Positions 1 through 8,240 of a stretch of DNA of 32,231 nt are shown piece by piece (position 1 is the stretch's first letter; the number at the start of each line of letters is the position of its first letter). Position numbers and translations under genes: made by a program. The notes under the pieces were generated by a model that worked only from the letters and a program-made list of their open reading frames with translations, searched no databases and was not told the origin of the DNA. Source of the stretch: DASVEG01 sp036380695 (GTDB taxonomy: Bacteria; Actinomycetota; Acidimicrobiia; Acidimicrobiales; CADCTF01); contig DASVEG010000320.1 in assembly GCA_036380695.1 (NCBI GenBank), forward strand, positions 1 to 32,231. The letters run 5' to 3'.

Positions 1-1
1 C

Positions 2-271
2 CTCCTCTGGCCACTGGCCGTCGCGCTCAGCCGCCTCAACCTCCAGGGCGCGGGCATCCAGGCGCTGCGGCGACCGGATCACGCGGCGCGCCAGGCGCGC
101 TCGGCCGTCCTCAGCGCGGTGCGCGCTCGCCGGCCGGGGCAGGCGAGGGCTCCTGCTGCGGCTGCTCCTGCCGCGCAGGAGGATGCTCAGGTCGAGCCCG
201 TCGAGGCGGTCGAACCCGCGGCCAAGACGACCGTCGACCGCCTGCTCGAACGGAAGCGCGGCGGCGGCTGA
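2..271 (+). CDS. C-terminal end of an unidentified membrane-associated protein (5' truncated by window)
   Basis: The window opens inside this gene. The last 89 codons are visible. They begin with a hydrophobic stretch (LLWPLAVALSRL, likely the end of a transmembrane helix). An Ala/Arg/Pro-rich linker follows, and the end is a basic tail, TVDRLLERKR. Actinobacterial VWA/glutamine-amidotransferase-like membrane proteins often end in a final helix, a linker and an RLL-x-x-KR tail, so that family is my best guess; the family call is inference. The last 161 bases lie opposite the tail of ccmF. The frame has clean actinobacterial codon use up to its TGA, so the end looks real. Confidence 0.5.
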   Translation, partial: LLWPLAVALSRLNLQGAGIQALRRPDHAARQARSAVLSAVRARRPGQARAPAAAAPAAQEDAQVEPVEAVEPAAKTTVDRLLERKRGGG

Positions 272-1784
272 ACAGCGCGGCCGCGAACCCGAAGACGGCG
301 AGCGCGGCACCCGTCCACACGAGCGAGGCGAGCGGCTCGACGTGCACGTCGAGCACCGCGCGGGGCGGGTCGGCCTCGAGGATGCGCGGCGCGACGAGCA
401 CGTCCTCGAGCGGTGCGCTCGTGAGCGCGGTCTCCGGCGTGACGACCCGGCGTGACCCGCTGGTGCGGAGGGACACCTGGGCGGCGTCGCCGTCGATCGT
501 TATGGCCGACGTGATCTGGCGGCCGTCGACGGCGATGCGCTCGACGGTGATCCGGTGGCCGCCGACCGATGCGGACTCGCCGGGTTCGAGCACGACGCTG
601 GCGTCCGCTCCGAGGCCGGTTCCGATGGCGCCGGCGAGCACGAGCGCCGCACCGGCGTGCGCGCCGAGCCCCGGAGCGCGCCGGAAGCCGGCAACGGCCG
701 CGAGCACCGCGAGCGCCGCGAGCGGCGGCGCCGCGAACCGGGTGAAGAACGACGGGTCGATCGTCCGCGGGCGGTCGAGTGCCATCCCGAGGGTCGCCGG
801 CACCAGCGTGCCCACCGCCACCACGACCAGCGAAGCCAGCGCGACGGCCGTAGCCGCGGACATGCGCGGCTGGTTTTGGGCGCGAAACGTGCCATATATG
901 GCACTTTTCGCGCCCAAAACCAGGAGACCGATGGCGAGGGCGGCCAGCAGGATCCAGCCGACGGCGCGGGCTTCGGCGAAGGCGTGGACGGAGACGGTGG
1001 CGCCCGAGCGGGTGAGCCACGTGCCGACGCCGGCGAAGAAGAAGGCGGCGACGGCGAGACGGGCCGCGCGCGGGGGCGCCCGCCGTTCGTGAACGGCGCC
1101 GAGCGCGGCCAGCCAGGGGAGCAGCGCGCCGTTCTCGATCGGGTCCCACGCCCAGAAGCCGCCCCAGCCGAGCTCGACGTAGGCCCACCGGGCGCCGAGC
1201 GCGATGCCGGCCGTCAGCGGTAGCAGCGCGGCCAGCGTCCAGCGCCGGACGGCGCCGGCCCCCGCCCCCGTGAGGGCGAGCGCGGCGGGCACGACGAGCC
1301 CCGTCAGCCCTGCGTACAGGAGCGGTGGGTGGATCAACATCGCCCAGTGCTCGAGGATCGGCGCCAGCCCCTCGCCGTCGAGGGGCGGGAGGTCGAGGCG
1401 CTCGAATGGCCTGCTGACGGTCAGCAACGCCACCACGGGGGCCAGCGTGGCGAACGCGCCGACCCGCCTGGTGCGGGGGTCGATCCGCTCGGCGACCGCG
1501 GCCCACGTCGCCGTGGCCGCCGCCCACAGCAGGAGCGAGCCCGCCATCGCGCCCCACAGCCCGGCCAGGCGCAACGCGGGCGACGCGTCGCGTCGCGCCG
1601 TGTCGGCGACGTAGCGCAGCGTGTAGTCGTCGGTGACGAGGGCCCACCCCAACAGCGCCGTCGCACCGCACAGGGCGACCGCGGCCCCGGCGACGAACGG
1701 CACTCGCGATCGCACCCGCACGGCGCCGGCCACGAGCGCGACGGCCGCGAGCGCGAGCAGCCACGGCCCGAGCACGGACACCAC
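111..1784 (-). CDS. ccmF: Cytochrome c-type biogenesis protein CcmF (haem lyase subunit)
   Basis: CcmF is the integral-membrane haem lyase subunit of System I cytochrome c maturation. It attaches haem to apocytochrome c outside the membrane. The protein (557 aa) has many hydrophobic helices and the WWD-type signature WGGFWAWDPIEN. It also has histidines in HWAMLIHPPLLYAG and SVHAFAEA at the places where CcmF holds haem. It is somewhat shorter than the usual roughly 650 aa. A 54-bp palindrome encoding 18 residues (GAKSAIYGTFRAQNQ and flanks) sits in a loop about halfway along. The last 50 or so residues are Arg/Pro/Gln-rich and lie over the neighbouring convergent gene, so the functional part probably ends at about FGFAAALFSRR. 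The start is GTG at 1784, with TACCTT 7 bases upstream and no Shine-Dalgarno. No other ccm gene is in the window. Confidence 0.9.
   Translation of the reverse strand: MVSVLGPWLLALAAVALVAGAVRVRSRVPFVAGAAVALCGATALLGWALVTDDYTLRYVADTARRDASPALRLAGLWGAMAGSLLLWAAATATWAAVAERIDPRTRRVGAFATLAPVVALLTVSRPFERLDLPPLDGEGLAPILEHWAMLIHPPLLYAGLTGLVVPAALALTGAGAGAVRRWTLAALLPLTAGIALGARWAYVELGWGGFWAWDPIENGALLPWLAALGAVHERRAPPRAARLAVAAFFFAGVGTWLTRSGATVSVHAFAEARAVGWILLAALAIGLLVLGAKSAIYGTFRAQNQPRMSAATAVALASLVVVAVGTLVPATLGMALDRPRTIDPSFFTRFAAPPLAALAVLAAVAGFRRAPGLGAHAGAALVLAGAIGTGLGADASVVLEPGESASVGGHRITVERIAVDGRQITSAITIDGDAAQVSLRTSGSRRVVTPETALTSAPLEDVLVAPRILEADPPRAVLDVHVEPLASLVWTGAALAVFGFAAALFSRRRASVRAGGRRSSWPRVRPPRRARPEHPPARQEQPQQEPSPAPAGERAPR
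870..923. repeat. 54-bp near-perfect palindrome inside ccmF
   Basis: Two 27-base arms meet at 896/897 with no loop. They match at every position except the pair 888/905. The centre is GTGCCATATATGGCAC and the outer arms carry TTTTGGGCGCG and its complement. It is much richer in A and T than its surroundings. On the reverse strand it is exactly 18 in-frame codons of ccmF with no stop. The layout is that of a palindromic element inserted into a coding sequence. Whether it is repeated elsewhere in the genome cannot be seen here. Confidence 0.9.
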
Positions 1785-1803
1785 GTAGGGAAAGGTAGAG
1801 CCC

Positions 1804-2358
1804 GTGGCCGCCCCCGAGGGGTTCGTGTACGTGCCGGAGGCGCTCGACGAGGACGAGGAACGCCGCCTGCTCGCGAGCCTCGACGGCCTCGACTACCGGG
1901 AGGTGGTGATGCACGGGCGGCCGGCGAGGCGGACCGTCCGACACTTCGGGCTGTCGTACGACTACCAGCGGTTCACCGTCGCGCCGACCGACCCGCTGCC
2001 GGCCGACCTCGAATGGCTGCGCACGAGAGCCGCGCACGTGAGCGGCGTCGCCGAGGATCGCCTGGTCGAGGTGCTGGTGACCCGCTACCCGCCGGGAGCG
2101 GGCATCGGCTGGCACCGCGACGCGCCCCAGTTCGGCTCGGCGGTCGTCGGCATCTCCGCAGGCGCCGCGTGCCGGATGCGGTTCCAGAAGGGCAGGGGGC
2201 AGGACCGCGAGGTCGCCGCGGTCGACATCGCCCCGCGGTCGGCCTACGTGATCTCGGGGGCGGCGCGATGGGCGTGGCAACACACGATCCCGGCGACGAA
2301 GGCGCTGCGGTACTCGGTCACCTTCCGGACCCTCCGGGAGACGAAAACGCCCGCCTGA
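1804..2358 (+). CDS. AlkB-like Fe(II)/2-oxoglutarate-dependent dioxygenase
   Basis: This is a 184-aa protein of the AlkB family, which uses Fe(II) and 2-oxoglutarate to remove alkyl groups oxidatively from bases in DNA or RNA. The iron ligands are visible as H104 and D106 in WHRDAP and H160 in WQHTIP. The 2-oxoglutarate-binding arginines are in RYSVTFR (R169, R175). The Y95-x-P-G-A-x-I-x-WH stretch is typical. Length and spacing fit the short AlkB2/3-like or plant-type bacterial homologues. I chose GTG 1804 because AAAGG lies about 8 bases upstream and the domain begins immediately. The gene is divergent from ccmF with only 19 bases between the starts. The substrate (DNA repair or RNA) cannot be told from the sequence. 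Confidence 0.88.
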   Translation: MAAPEGFVYVPEALDEDEERRLLASLDGLDYREVVMHGRPARRTVRHFGLSYDYQRFTVAPTDPLPADLEWLRTRAAHVSGVAEDRLVEVLVTRYPPGAGIGWHRDAPQFGSAVVGISAGAACRMRFQKGRGQDREVAAVDIAPRSAYVISGAARWAWQHTIPATKALRYSVTFRTLRETKTPA

Positions 2359-2393
2359 CACGGGGGCCGCGTCCCAGCGGCAAGGATGGACCG

Positions 2394-2975
2394 ATGCGCG
2401 TCCTCCTCGTCGCCGCGCCTGGCGCCGGAAAAGGCACGCAGGCGACCCGGATCGCGGCCCGCTACGGCATCCGCCACATCTCGAGCGGCGAGTTGCTGCG
2501 CCTCCACGTCGACGACGGCACGCCCGTCGGCGAGGAGGTCAAGGCGTACGTCGCCAGGGGCGACCTCGTGCCGGACGAGATCGTCGTGTCGGTGCTTGCC
2601 CAGCCCGTGCTGGCTGCGGCCGCGGCCGGCGGCTACGTGCTCGACGGGTTCCCGCGCACCGCCCACCAGGCCGAGGTGGCGTACGACCTGGCCCACCCGG
2701 CAGGGGTGGAGGTGCAGGTCGCGCTGGCCATCGACGTACCGGCGGAGGAGTTGCTCCGCCGCCTCCTGCAGCGCCGGACGGTCGAGGGCAGAACGGACGA
2801 CGCGGAGGCCACTATCCGCCATCGCCTGGAGGTGTTCGACGACACCGCCGCCGAGCTGCTCGGGTACTACGAGACCCGCGGGATCCTCTACCGGGTCGAC
2901 GGCGTCGGCACGGTCGACGAGGTCAGCGACCGCATCTGGCGGGTGCTCGATCCCCTGCGTTCCGACCACCAGTAG
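2394..2975 (+). CDS. adk: Adenylate kinase (nucleoside monophosphate kinase)
   Basis: The enzyme transfers phosphate between ATP and AMP in the cytoplasm. The 193-aa protein starts MRVLLVAAPGAGKGTQAT, the adenylate kinase P-loop. The AMP-binding SSGELLR and GYVLDGFPRT (with the DGFPR signature) follow, then QRRTVEGRTDD, then the DDTAAELLGYY region. The LID is the short type, without zinc cysteines. The P-loop begins AAPGAGKGT where most adenylate kinases have GPPGAGKGT. This may be an accessory adenylate kinase, because the housekeeping copy usually sits beside secY in the ribosomal operon. ATG 2394 is preceded by AAGGA at 2382, which can also be read as a -10 box (AAGGAT, 6 bases from the start). 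The 3' end overlaps the convergent protease gene by 88 bases. Confidence 0.88.
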   Translation: MRVLLVAAPGAGKGTQATRIAARYGIRHISSGELLRLHVDDGTPVGEEVKAYVARGDLVPDEIVVSVLAQPVLAAAAAGGYVLDGFPRTAHQAEVAYDLAHPAGVEVQVALAIDVPAEELLRRLLQRRTVEGRTDDAEATIRHRLEVFDDTAAELLGYYETRGILYRVDGVGTVDEVSDRIWRVLDPLRSDHQ

Positions 2976-4282
2976 GCGGCGAACGCGATCCAGAGCAGCA
3001 AGGCGGTCGCCAGCCCGCGCACCCGCATCGGGTGGCGCTCGGCCGTCGCAGACATCGTGGACAGCGCGGACCCGAGGCGGCTGACGGGTCCCGCGTCCTC
3101 GGCTGCTGCGGGCACCGCGTCGCCGGACGCGGCCGCGGTCGCCCCGAGCGGCACGGTGGCGGTCGGGGTGGCTTCGAGAGCGGCGCGGAGGTCGACGGTC
3201 GCGGGCAGCCCCTTCTGCGAGGGCGCCGCCGTGGACAACAGGTGCGCGAGCGCCTGCTCGGCGTCGATGCCGGTGCTCATCAAGCTCGCGAGCGAGCCCG
3301 ACACGTAGGCGGCCGCCATCGACGTGCCCGCCAGGCAGCCCTCACCCGCGGCGACGAGCGTGCGGGGGTACGTCGAGCGGATCGCGCCGGCCGGGCAGCG
3401 TCCCCCGGCCTCGCCGCCCGGCGCCATGAGCGCCCACTGGGCCGTCGTCGGCAGGTTCGTGTACGCGGCGCGTTCGCCCGAGGTGTCCAGCGCTCCGACG
3501 AGGACGAGGGGGACGTCGCGCAGCGCGGGGTCGTCCACCTTGACCGACCGGTTGCCGGCCGAGGCGACGACGACGATGCCGCGTGCCCACGCGGAGCGAA
3601 TCGCCGCCGCAAGCTCGCCGCGACGCCAGTCGAGGTCGACGCCCGCGTCGATCGACAGGTTCACGACATCGGCGCCGTGGGTGATCGCCCACCGCACGCC
3701 GGCCACGACGTCGCCAAGCTCACCGAGGGCCCGGCACTCCCGGTCGTCGCCCTTGCCGTCGCACGTGTTCGAGAGCGAACGCACCGACAGCAACTCGACG
3801 CCCGGCGCGATCCCCTCTGGTCCGTCGCCCGCCGAACGCGGCGCGGCGGCCACGATGCCCGCGATGTGCGTGCCGTGCCCGTTGTCGTCGGCCCCACCGC
3901 GGCGGCAGCGGTCGGCCGACCCGTCGGCGCCCACGCAGTCGACGGTGGCCCGGATGCGGCCCGCGAACGCGGGGTGACCGGCGTCGATGCCGGAGTCGAC
4001 CACCGCCACGGTGACGCCGTCGCCGGTCGGCCGGTCGGCCGGCACGTCGAGCAACGAGAACGGCCACGTGGCGGATGCGCCGTTGCCGGCCTTCGCCCCC
4101 GTCGTGCCGGTTGCTGCCGCGCCTGCGGCTACCGCGAACGGGGTGGCACCCGCGACCGCCGGCAGGGCTGCCGCAAGGAGCAACAGGATCGCCACGAGGG
4201 CGCGCGAAGGCAGGGGTCGGTGCTCCACGAGACGAGCGTCTGGGGGGACGATCCGCATGTACCCCGGACCATCCGTCCGCAT
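2888..4282 (-). CDS. Membrane-anchored subtilisin-like serine protease (S8, mycosin-like)
   Basis: This is a 464-aa exported subtilase. An N-terminal hydrophobic segment (about residues 28-46, ALVAILLLLAAALPAVAGA) is a signal peptide. The catalytic triad is complete: D96 in VVDSGID, H136 in NGHGTHIAG and S321 in AGTSMAAAYVSG, with the oxyanion Asn N244 in SAGN. Six cysteines in the exported part could form disulfides. After an Ala/Thr-rich linker comes one C-terminal transmembrane helix (ALLLWIAFAAYWW, about 427-439) and a short basic tail. This resembles the mycosins of type VII secretion, but no ESX gene is nearby, so the substrate is unknown. ATG 4282 has CAGGTT 7 bases upstream; Met9 (4258) is a possible later start. 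The 3' end runs 88 bases into adk. Confidence 0.88.
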   Translation of the reverse strand: MRTDGPGYMRIVPPDARLVEHRPLPSRALVAILLLLAAALPAVAGATPFAVAAGAAATGTTGAKAGNGASATWPFSLLDVPADRPTGDGVTVAVVDSGIDAGHPAFAGRIRATVDCVGADGSADRCRRGGADDNGHGTHIAGIVAAAPRSAGDGPEGIAPGVELLSVRSLSNTCDGKGDDRECRALGELGDVVAGVRWAITHGADVVNLSIDAGVDLDWRRGELAAAIRSAWARGIVVVASAGNRSVKVDDPALRDVPLVLVGALDTSGERAAYTNLPTTAQWALMAPGGEAGGRCPAGAIRSTYPRTLVAAGEGCLAGTSMAAAYVSGSLASLMSTGIDAEQALAHLLSTAAPSQKGLPATVDLRAALEATPTATVPLGATAAASGDAVPAAAEDAGPVSRLGSALSTMSATAERHPMRVRGLATALLLWIAFAAYWWSERRGSSTRQMRSLTSSTVPTPSTR

Positions 4283-4357
4283 GCCGACGAACCTGCCGTG
4301 TCACGCGCTTCGTCGCAGTTGTCCGCGCCCTGCGCGGTCGTAGCGCGAACAAGCGGC

Positions 4358-4552
4358 TTAGAGCGGGGGCGTGGCCTCGTCGGACGTGCGCTTCTCCAGG
4401 TGGGTGTCTGGCGCGGCGTTGCGGTCGGCCTGGCGCTCGTCGGACTCCTCGAGGATCGCGGCCGCTTGCGCCACGGGATCGGCGCTGCCCGCCTTCTCTT
4501 CCTCGGGCCGGAGGTTCTTGGCCCGGCTGGCGATGCGGTCGTCCTGGGTCAT
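4358..4552 (-). CDS. Small acidic hypothetical protein (64 aa)
   Basis: This is a 64-aa, highly charged, cysteine-free protein (MTQDDRIASRAKNLRPEEE start, THLEKRTSDEATPPL end) with no hydrophobic segment. I recall similar small proteins in other actinobacteria with an A-x-ILEESDER-like centre and a T-x-x-E-x-R-TS-x-E end, but no function is known to me. It lies 9 bases downstream of hrpB on the same strand. The start ATG is preceded by TAGGA about 7 bases away, a plausible ribosome-binding site, so it is probably co-transcribed with hrpB. Confidence 0.65.
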   Translation of the reverse strand: MTQDDRIASRAKNLRPEEEKAGSADPVAQAAAILEESDERQADRNAAPDTHLEKRTSDEATPPL

Positions 4553-4561
4553 GGCGGGGTC

Positions 4562-7018
4562 CTACCCCGCGGACGGGTCCTCCGGCCACGGGTGCTTGGG
4601 GTACCGGCCCGCCATCTCCTTGCGAACGTCCCGCCACGACCCGCTCCAGAACCCCGCGAGGTCGGACGTGATTTGGACGGGGCGACCCGCGGGGGAGAGG
4701 AGGTGGAACACCGGGCGCACGCCGCCCGCGAGCACGGGTGTCGTGTCCATGCCGAACACGTCTTGCACCCGCACGGCGACGACGGGCGGCTCCTCCGCGT
4801 AGTCGACCCGCACCCGCCGGCCGCCGGGCAGCGTGAGCTGCGCGGGCGCGAGCCGGTCGAGGTCGTGGTGCGCGCCAGGTGGGACGAGTCGCCGGAGCGC
4901 GGCGGCGACGTCGATCGCCTCGAGGCCGGCGCGCCCGGTGACGGTCGAGAGCCGGGGCCCCAGCCAGTCGTCGAGCGTGCGGAGGAGGGCGGCATCGGAG
5001 ACGTCCGGCCACGGCGCGCCCGCGTGCCGGTGGAGGAATGCGAGCCGCCCGCGTAGGTCGGTGGCGGCCGGCGTCCACGACAACGCGCCGAGGCGCGTCG
5101 ACTTCAGGCGCTCACGCACGACCCGCTCCGTCGCAGGCCCTGGGTCGGGGCGGCGCTCGACGACGCCGAGCCGCAGCTGGCCCAGCGTGCGCTCGACGCG
5201 GGCGACGAGGTCGTCGCGTTCGCGGTCCCACACCAACGACGCGTGCTCCTCGACGCGGTGGCCGAAGAGCGACAGCACGTCGGTCGCGTCCACCGCCGCC
5301 GCGAGCCGTACCCGCGCGTCCTTGCGGTGGCCGTCGAGGTCGGCGGCGACGAGGAACTCCTCGCGTGCGAGCTGGTCGGTCACGGGCATCCACGCCCCGG
5401 CGCCCGACCGCAGCTTGAACCGCCCGGTCGGGTTGACGTCCCGGCGTTGCGCGAGCCGGTCGGGGTACGCCAGCGCGAGCACGCGGCCCGCGCGATCGCC
5501 GTCCGCGCCGCTCGCGTCGATACCCGCCCGCCGGGCGATGTCCGCGGCGCGCGAGCGCGCGCCCGCGATGGCCCGCCCGTCCGCGGCGGGATGGCGCGCC
5601 GACGGATCGGCGATGAGCCGCAAGCGTTCCGCCACGTCGGTCGGGACGTCGTCCGGCCGGCCCCTGAGCACGTCGCGGTCTTCGAGCAGCGCGGCGAGCA
5701 TGCACGCGAGCCACCCGTCGGGTGGCGCGGCCGCGGCGACCATGTGCGCGAGCCGCGGGTGCAAGGGCAGCGTGGCCATGCGCCGGCCGGCGTCGGTGAT
5801 CCGCCCGTCCCCGTCGACGGCGCCGAGGTCGGCGAGCAACGCGTGCGCCTCGTCGAGAGCGCGTCGCGGCGGCGGGTCGAGGAACGGGAGCGACGTCGCG
5901 CCCGCGCCCCACGCCGCGAGCTCGAGGGCGAGGCCCGCCAGGTCGACCTGGGTGATCTCGGGTTCGAGGAACGGGCGACGGGCCGCGTGCTCGAGCTTCG
6001 ACCACAGGCGGTACGCGACTCCCGGCTCGACGCGACCCGCCCGTCCGGCGCGCTGATCGGCCGACGCCTTCGACGCGGTGATCGTCTGCAGACGCGTCAT
6101 GCCCGTGCGTGGATCGAACCGCGGCACCCGCGCCAGGCCGGCGTCCACCACGACCCGGACGCCCTCGACCGTGAGGCTCGTCTCCGCGATGTCGGTGGCG
6201 ACGACCACGCGCGGGAACCCGTGGGGCGACGGCACCAGCGCCGCGTCCTGGTCCGCGGCAGGGAGCCCTCCGTACAACGGGCGCACCTCGGCCGGCGCGT
6301 CGGCGAGCGCGTCGACGACGCGTCGGATCTCGGCGGCGCCGGGCACGAAGGCGAGCACGTCGCCGTGCTCCTCGCGGAGCGCCCTGGCGACGGCAGCAGC
6401 CACCGCCGTCTCGACCCGGTCGTGCTTGCCCTTGGGGAGCCAGCGGATGTCGACCGGGTGCGTGCGGCCTTCGCTGCGGACGACGGGCGCGCCGCCGAGC
6501 CGGGCGGCGACCCGGTCGACGTCGATGGTCGCCGACATGACGAGCAGGCGGAGGTCGGGACGCACCGAGCCCCGCACGTCGAGGGTGAGCGCGAGGCCGA
6601 GGTCGGCTTGGAGGTTGCGTTCGTGGAACTCGTCGAACACGACCAGCGCGATCGCCGGCAACTCCGGGTCGGACTGCAGCCAGCGGGTGAGGATCCCTTC
6701 GGTCACCACCTCGATGCGGGTCGACGGCCCGACGCGGCGCTCGTCGCGCGTGCGGAAGCCAACGGTGTCGCCGACGTCCTCACCGAGCAACGACGCCATG
6801 CGCCTGGCCGCGGCTCTCGTCGCGACCCTCCGCGGTTCGAGGATGACGATGCGGCGGCCCGCCAGCCATGGCTCGTCGAGGAGGCGCAGGGGGACGACGG
6901 TGGTCTTGCCGGCGCCGGGTTCCGCCGTCAGGACCGCGGTGCCGGTCCCGGCCAGCGCGGCGCGCAGGTCGCCCATCGACGCCTCGACGGGCAGCCCCGT
7001 GTCGCCCACCCGTCGCAC
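4562..7018 (-). CDS. hrpB: ATP-dependent helicase HrpB (DEAH box)
   Basis: HrpB is a DEAH-type RNA helicase family protein whose role in bacteria is poorly known. The protein (818 aa from the chosen start) has the order expected. Walker A is EPGAGKTT at residues 33-40, followed by LEPRRVATRAAARR and the DEFHERN box with motif III MSATID. The helicase C domain ends in VVVATDIAETSLTV and QRAGRAGR. The HrpB C-terminal domain includes GRFKLRSGAGAWM and a closing region with FWSGSWRDVRKEMAGRYPKHPWPEDP, the typical HrpB tail. The frame stays open upstream to 7117. I chose GTG 7018 because GAGACT lies exactly 6 bases before it and the protein then begins just before LPVEASMGDLRAAL, as in the family. 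GTG 7009 or ATG 6976 are alternatives. Confidence 0.93.
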   Translation of the reverse strand: MRRVGDTGLPVEASMGDLRAALAGTGTAVLTAEPGAGKTTVVPLRLLDEPWLAGRRIVILEPRRVATRAAARRMASLLGEDVGDTVGFRTRDERRVGPSTRIEVVTEGILTRWLQSDPELPAIALVVFDEFHERNLQADLGLALTLDVRGSVRPDLRLLVMSATIDVDRVAARLGGAPVVRSEGRTHPVDIRWLPKGKHDRVETAVAAAVARALREEHGDVLAFVPGAAEIRRVVDALADAPAEVRPLYGGLPAADQDAALVPSPHGFPRVVVATDIAETSLTVEGVRVVVDAGLARVPRFDPRTGMTRLQTITASKASADQRAGRAGRVEPGVAYRLWSKLEHAARRPFLEPEITQVDLAGLALELAAWGAGATSLPFLDPPPRRALDEAHALLADLGAVDGDGRITDAGRRMATLPLHPRLAHMVAAAAPPDGWLACMLAALLEDRDVLRGRPDDVPTDVAERLRLIADPSARHPAADGRAIAGARSRAADIARRAGIDASGADGDRAGRVLALAYPDRLAQRRDVNPTGRFKLRSGAGAWMPVTDQLAREEFLVAADLDGHRKDARVRLAAAVDATDVLSLFGHRVEEHASLVWDRERDDLVARVERTLGQLRLGVVERRPDPGPATERVVRERLKSTRLGALSWTPAATDLRGRLAFLHRHAGAPWPDVSDAALLRTLDDWLGPRLSTVTGRAGLEAIDVAAALRRLVPPGAHHDLDRLAPAQLTLPGGRRVRVDYAEEPPVVAVRVQDVFGMDTTPVLAGGVRPVFHLLSPAGRPVQITSDLAGFWSGSWRDVRKEMAGRYPKHPWPEDPSAG

Positions 7019-7107
7019 CGCCCCAGTCTCGCCCGCATTCGGCCCCCAGGGAGCGGTGGGGGGTGGCCCCGATTCCTTGCGGCGGCCCGGAGGCGGATGG
7101 TGGACCC

Positions 7108-8205
7108 ATGACCGCAACCGTCACCCGTACCCCCGCGCCGCAGGCACCGGTGGCGTCGCGCGACCGGTACGTCGACCTCCTGCGCGCCGGCAGCCTGCTC
7201 GTCGTCGTCGCCTGGCACTGGGTCTTCACCGTCGTCGTGTGGAAGGCCGACGGCCCGCACGCCTCGAACCCGCTCGGCACGACGAGGGGCGTGTGGCTCC
7301 TGACGTGGCTGTTGCAGGTCATGCCGCTGTTCTTCTGGGTGGGCGGATTCGTGCACGCACGGGGGTGGAAGCCCGGCGCGTCGTACGCCACCTTCCTGCG
7401 CAAGCGCCTCGGTCGCCTCGTCGTGCCGGCGGCATTCGCGATCGGCATCGTCGGCGGGCTCGGGCTCGTCGCCGGCCACTTCCTCGGCGCGCCCGACTGG
7501 CTGCCGAGGGCCCTCCTCCTGGTGCTGAGCCCGCTGTGGTTCCTCGGGGTGTACGTCGTGCTCGTGTTCGCCACGCCGGTGGCGGCGTGGGCCCATCGCC
7601 GGTTCGGCGAGCTCGCGCTCGTCACCCTCGCCGGCGCGGCGGCCCTTGCCGACGTCTTGCGCTTCCGCTTCGACGTGCCATTCGCCTCGGTGCTCTCGTG
7701 GATCGCGGTGTGGGGCTTCGCGCACCAGCTCGGGTTCTCGTATGACCGGCTCGTGACGGCGTCGCGCCGCTTCGCGTGGTGCCTCGTCCTCGGCGGCCTC
7801 TACGCGCTGATCGCGCTCACCCACATGGGCCACTACCCCCGCTCCATGGTCGGCGTGCCCGGTGAGGCGTTCTCGAACATGGCGCCGCCGACGGTGTGCA
7901 TCGTCGCCCTCTGCGTGCTGCAGGTCGGCGTCGCGGTGCTCCTGCGGGACCGGGCGACGGCGCTGCTCGAGCGACCCGTGGCGGCGCGGTTGGTCGGCTG
8001 GGTGAGCCGCAACAGCATGCCGCTGTACCTCTGGCACGGCGTCGGCTTCGCGGCGGCGTACGGCGCGGTCGGCCTCGTCGGGGTCGCCGTGCCGGAGACG
8101 ACGACGGCGGGCTGGTGGCTGCAGCGCCCGCTGTGGGTCGTCGCGCCGGCGCTCGCGACGCGGCCGCTGCTCCTCGCGGTGCGCAAGGCGCGCCTCGCGG
8201 CCTAG
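7108..8205 (+). CDS. Acyltransferase 3 (OafA/YrhL-like) integral membrane protein
   Basis: This is a 365-aa polytopic membrane protein of the acyltransferase-3 family, which transfers acetyl or other acyl groups to exported carbohydrates or other acceptors. The family start RYVDLLRAGSLLVVVAWHW holds the conserved Arg and the His at the end of helix 1. LFFWVGGFVHARGW, FLRKRLGRLVVP and SPLWFLGVYVVLVF follow. Near the end SRNSMPLYLWHGVGF is the expected helix. About ten hydrophobic segments are visible, and there is no extra SGNH domain. ATG 7108 has GATGGT exactly 6 bases upstream. The gene is divergent from hrpB, with 89 bases between the two starts. The acceptor cannot be inferred from context. 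Confidence 0.85.
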   Translation: MTATVTRTPAPQAPVASRDRYVDLLRAGSLLVVVAWHWVFTVVVWKADGPHASNPLGTTRGVWLLTWLLQVMPLFFWVGGFVHARGWKPGASYATFLRKRLGRLVVPAAFAIGIVGGLGLVAGHFLGAPDWLPRALLLVLSPLWFLGVYVVLVFATPVAAWAHRRFGELALVTLAGAAALADVLRFRFDVPFASVLSWIAVWGFAHQLGFSYDRLVTASRRFAWCLVLGGLYALIALTHMGHYPRSMVGVPGEAFSNMAPPTVCIVALCVLQVGVAVLLRDRATALLERPVAARLVGWVSRNSMPLYLWHGVGFAAAYGAVGLVGVAVPETTTAGWWLQRPLWVVAPALATRPLLLAVRKARLAA

Positions 8206-8240
8206 CCAGCCGAAGTTCCGGCCGTGCCAGGATCGGCGCC

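Noticed and set aside
187..2361. Long minus-strand frame opposite ccmF, alkB and adk
   Set aside because: It is Arg/Ala/Pro-rich without any domain. It is the shadow of ccmF and neighbours in high-GC DNA.
5243..7111. 622-codon plus-strand frame opposite hrpB
   Set aside because: hrpB has all helicase motifs in order; the opposite frame is a codon-bias artefact.
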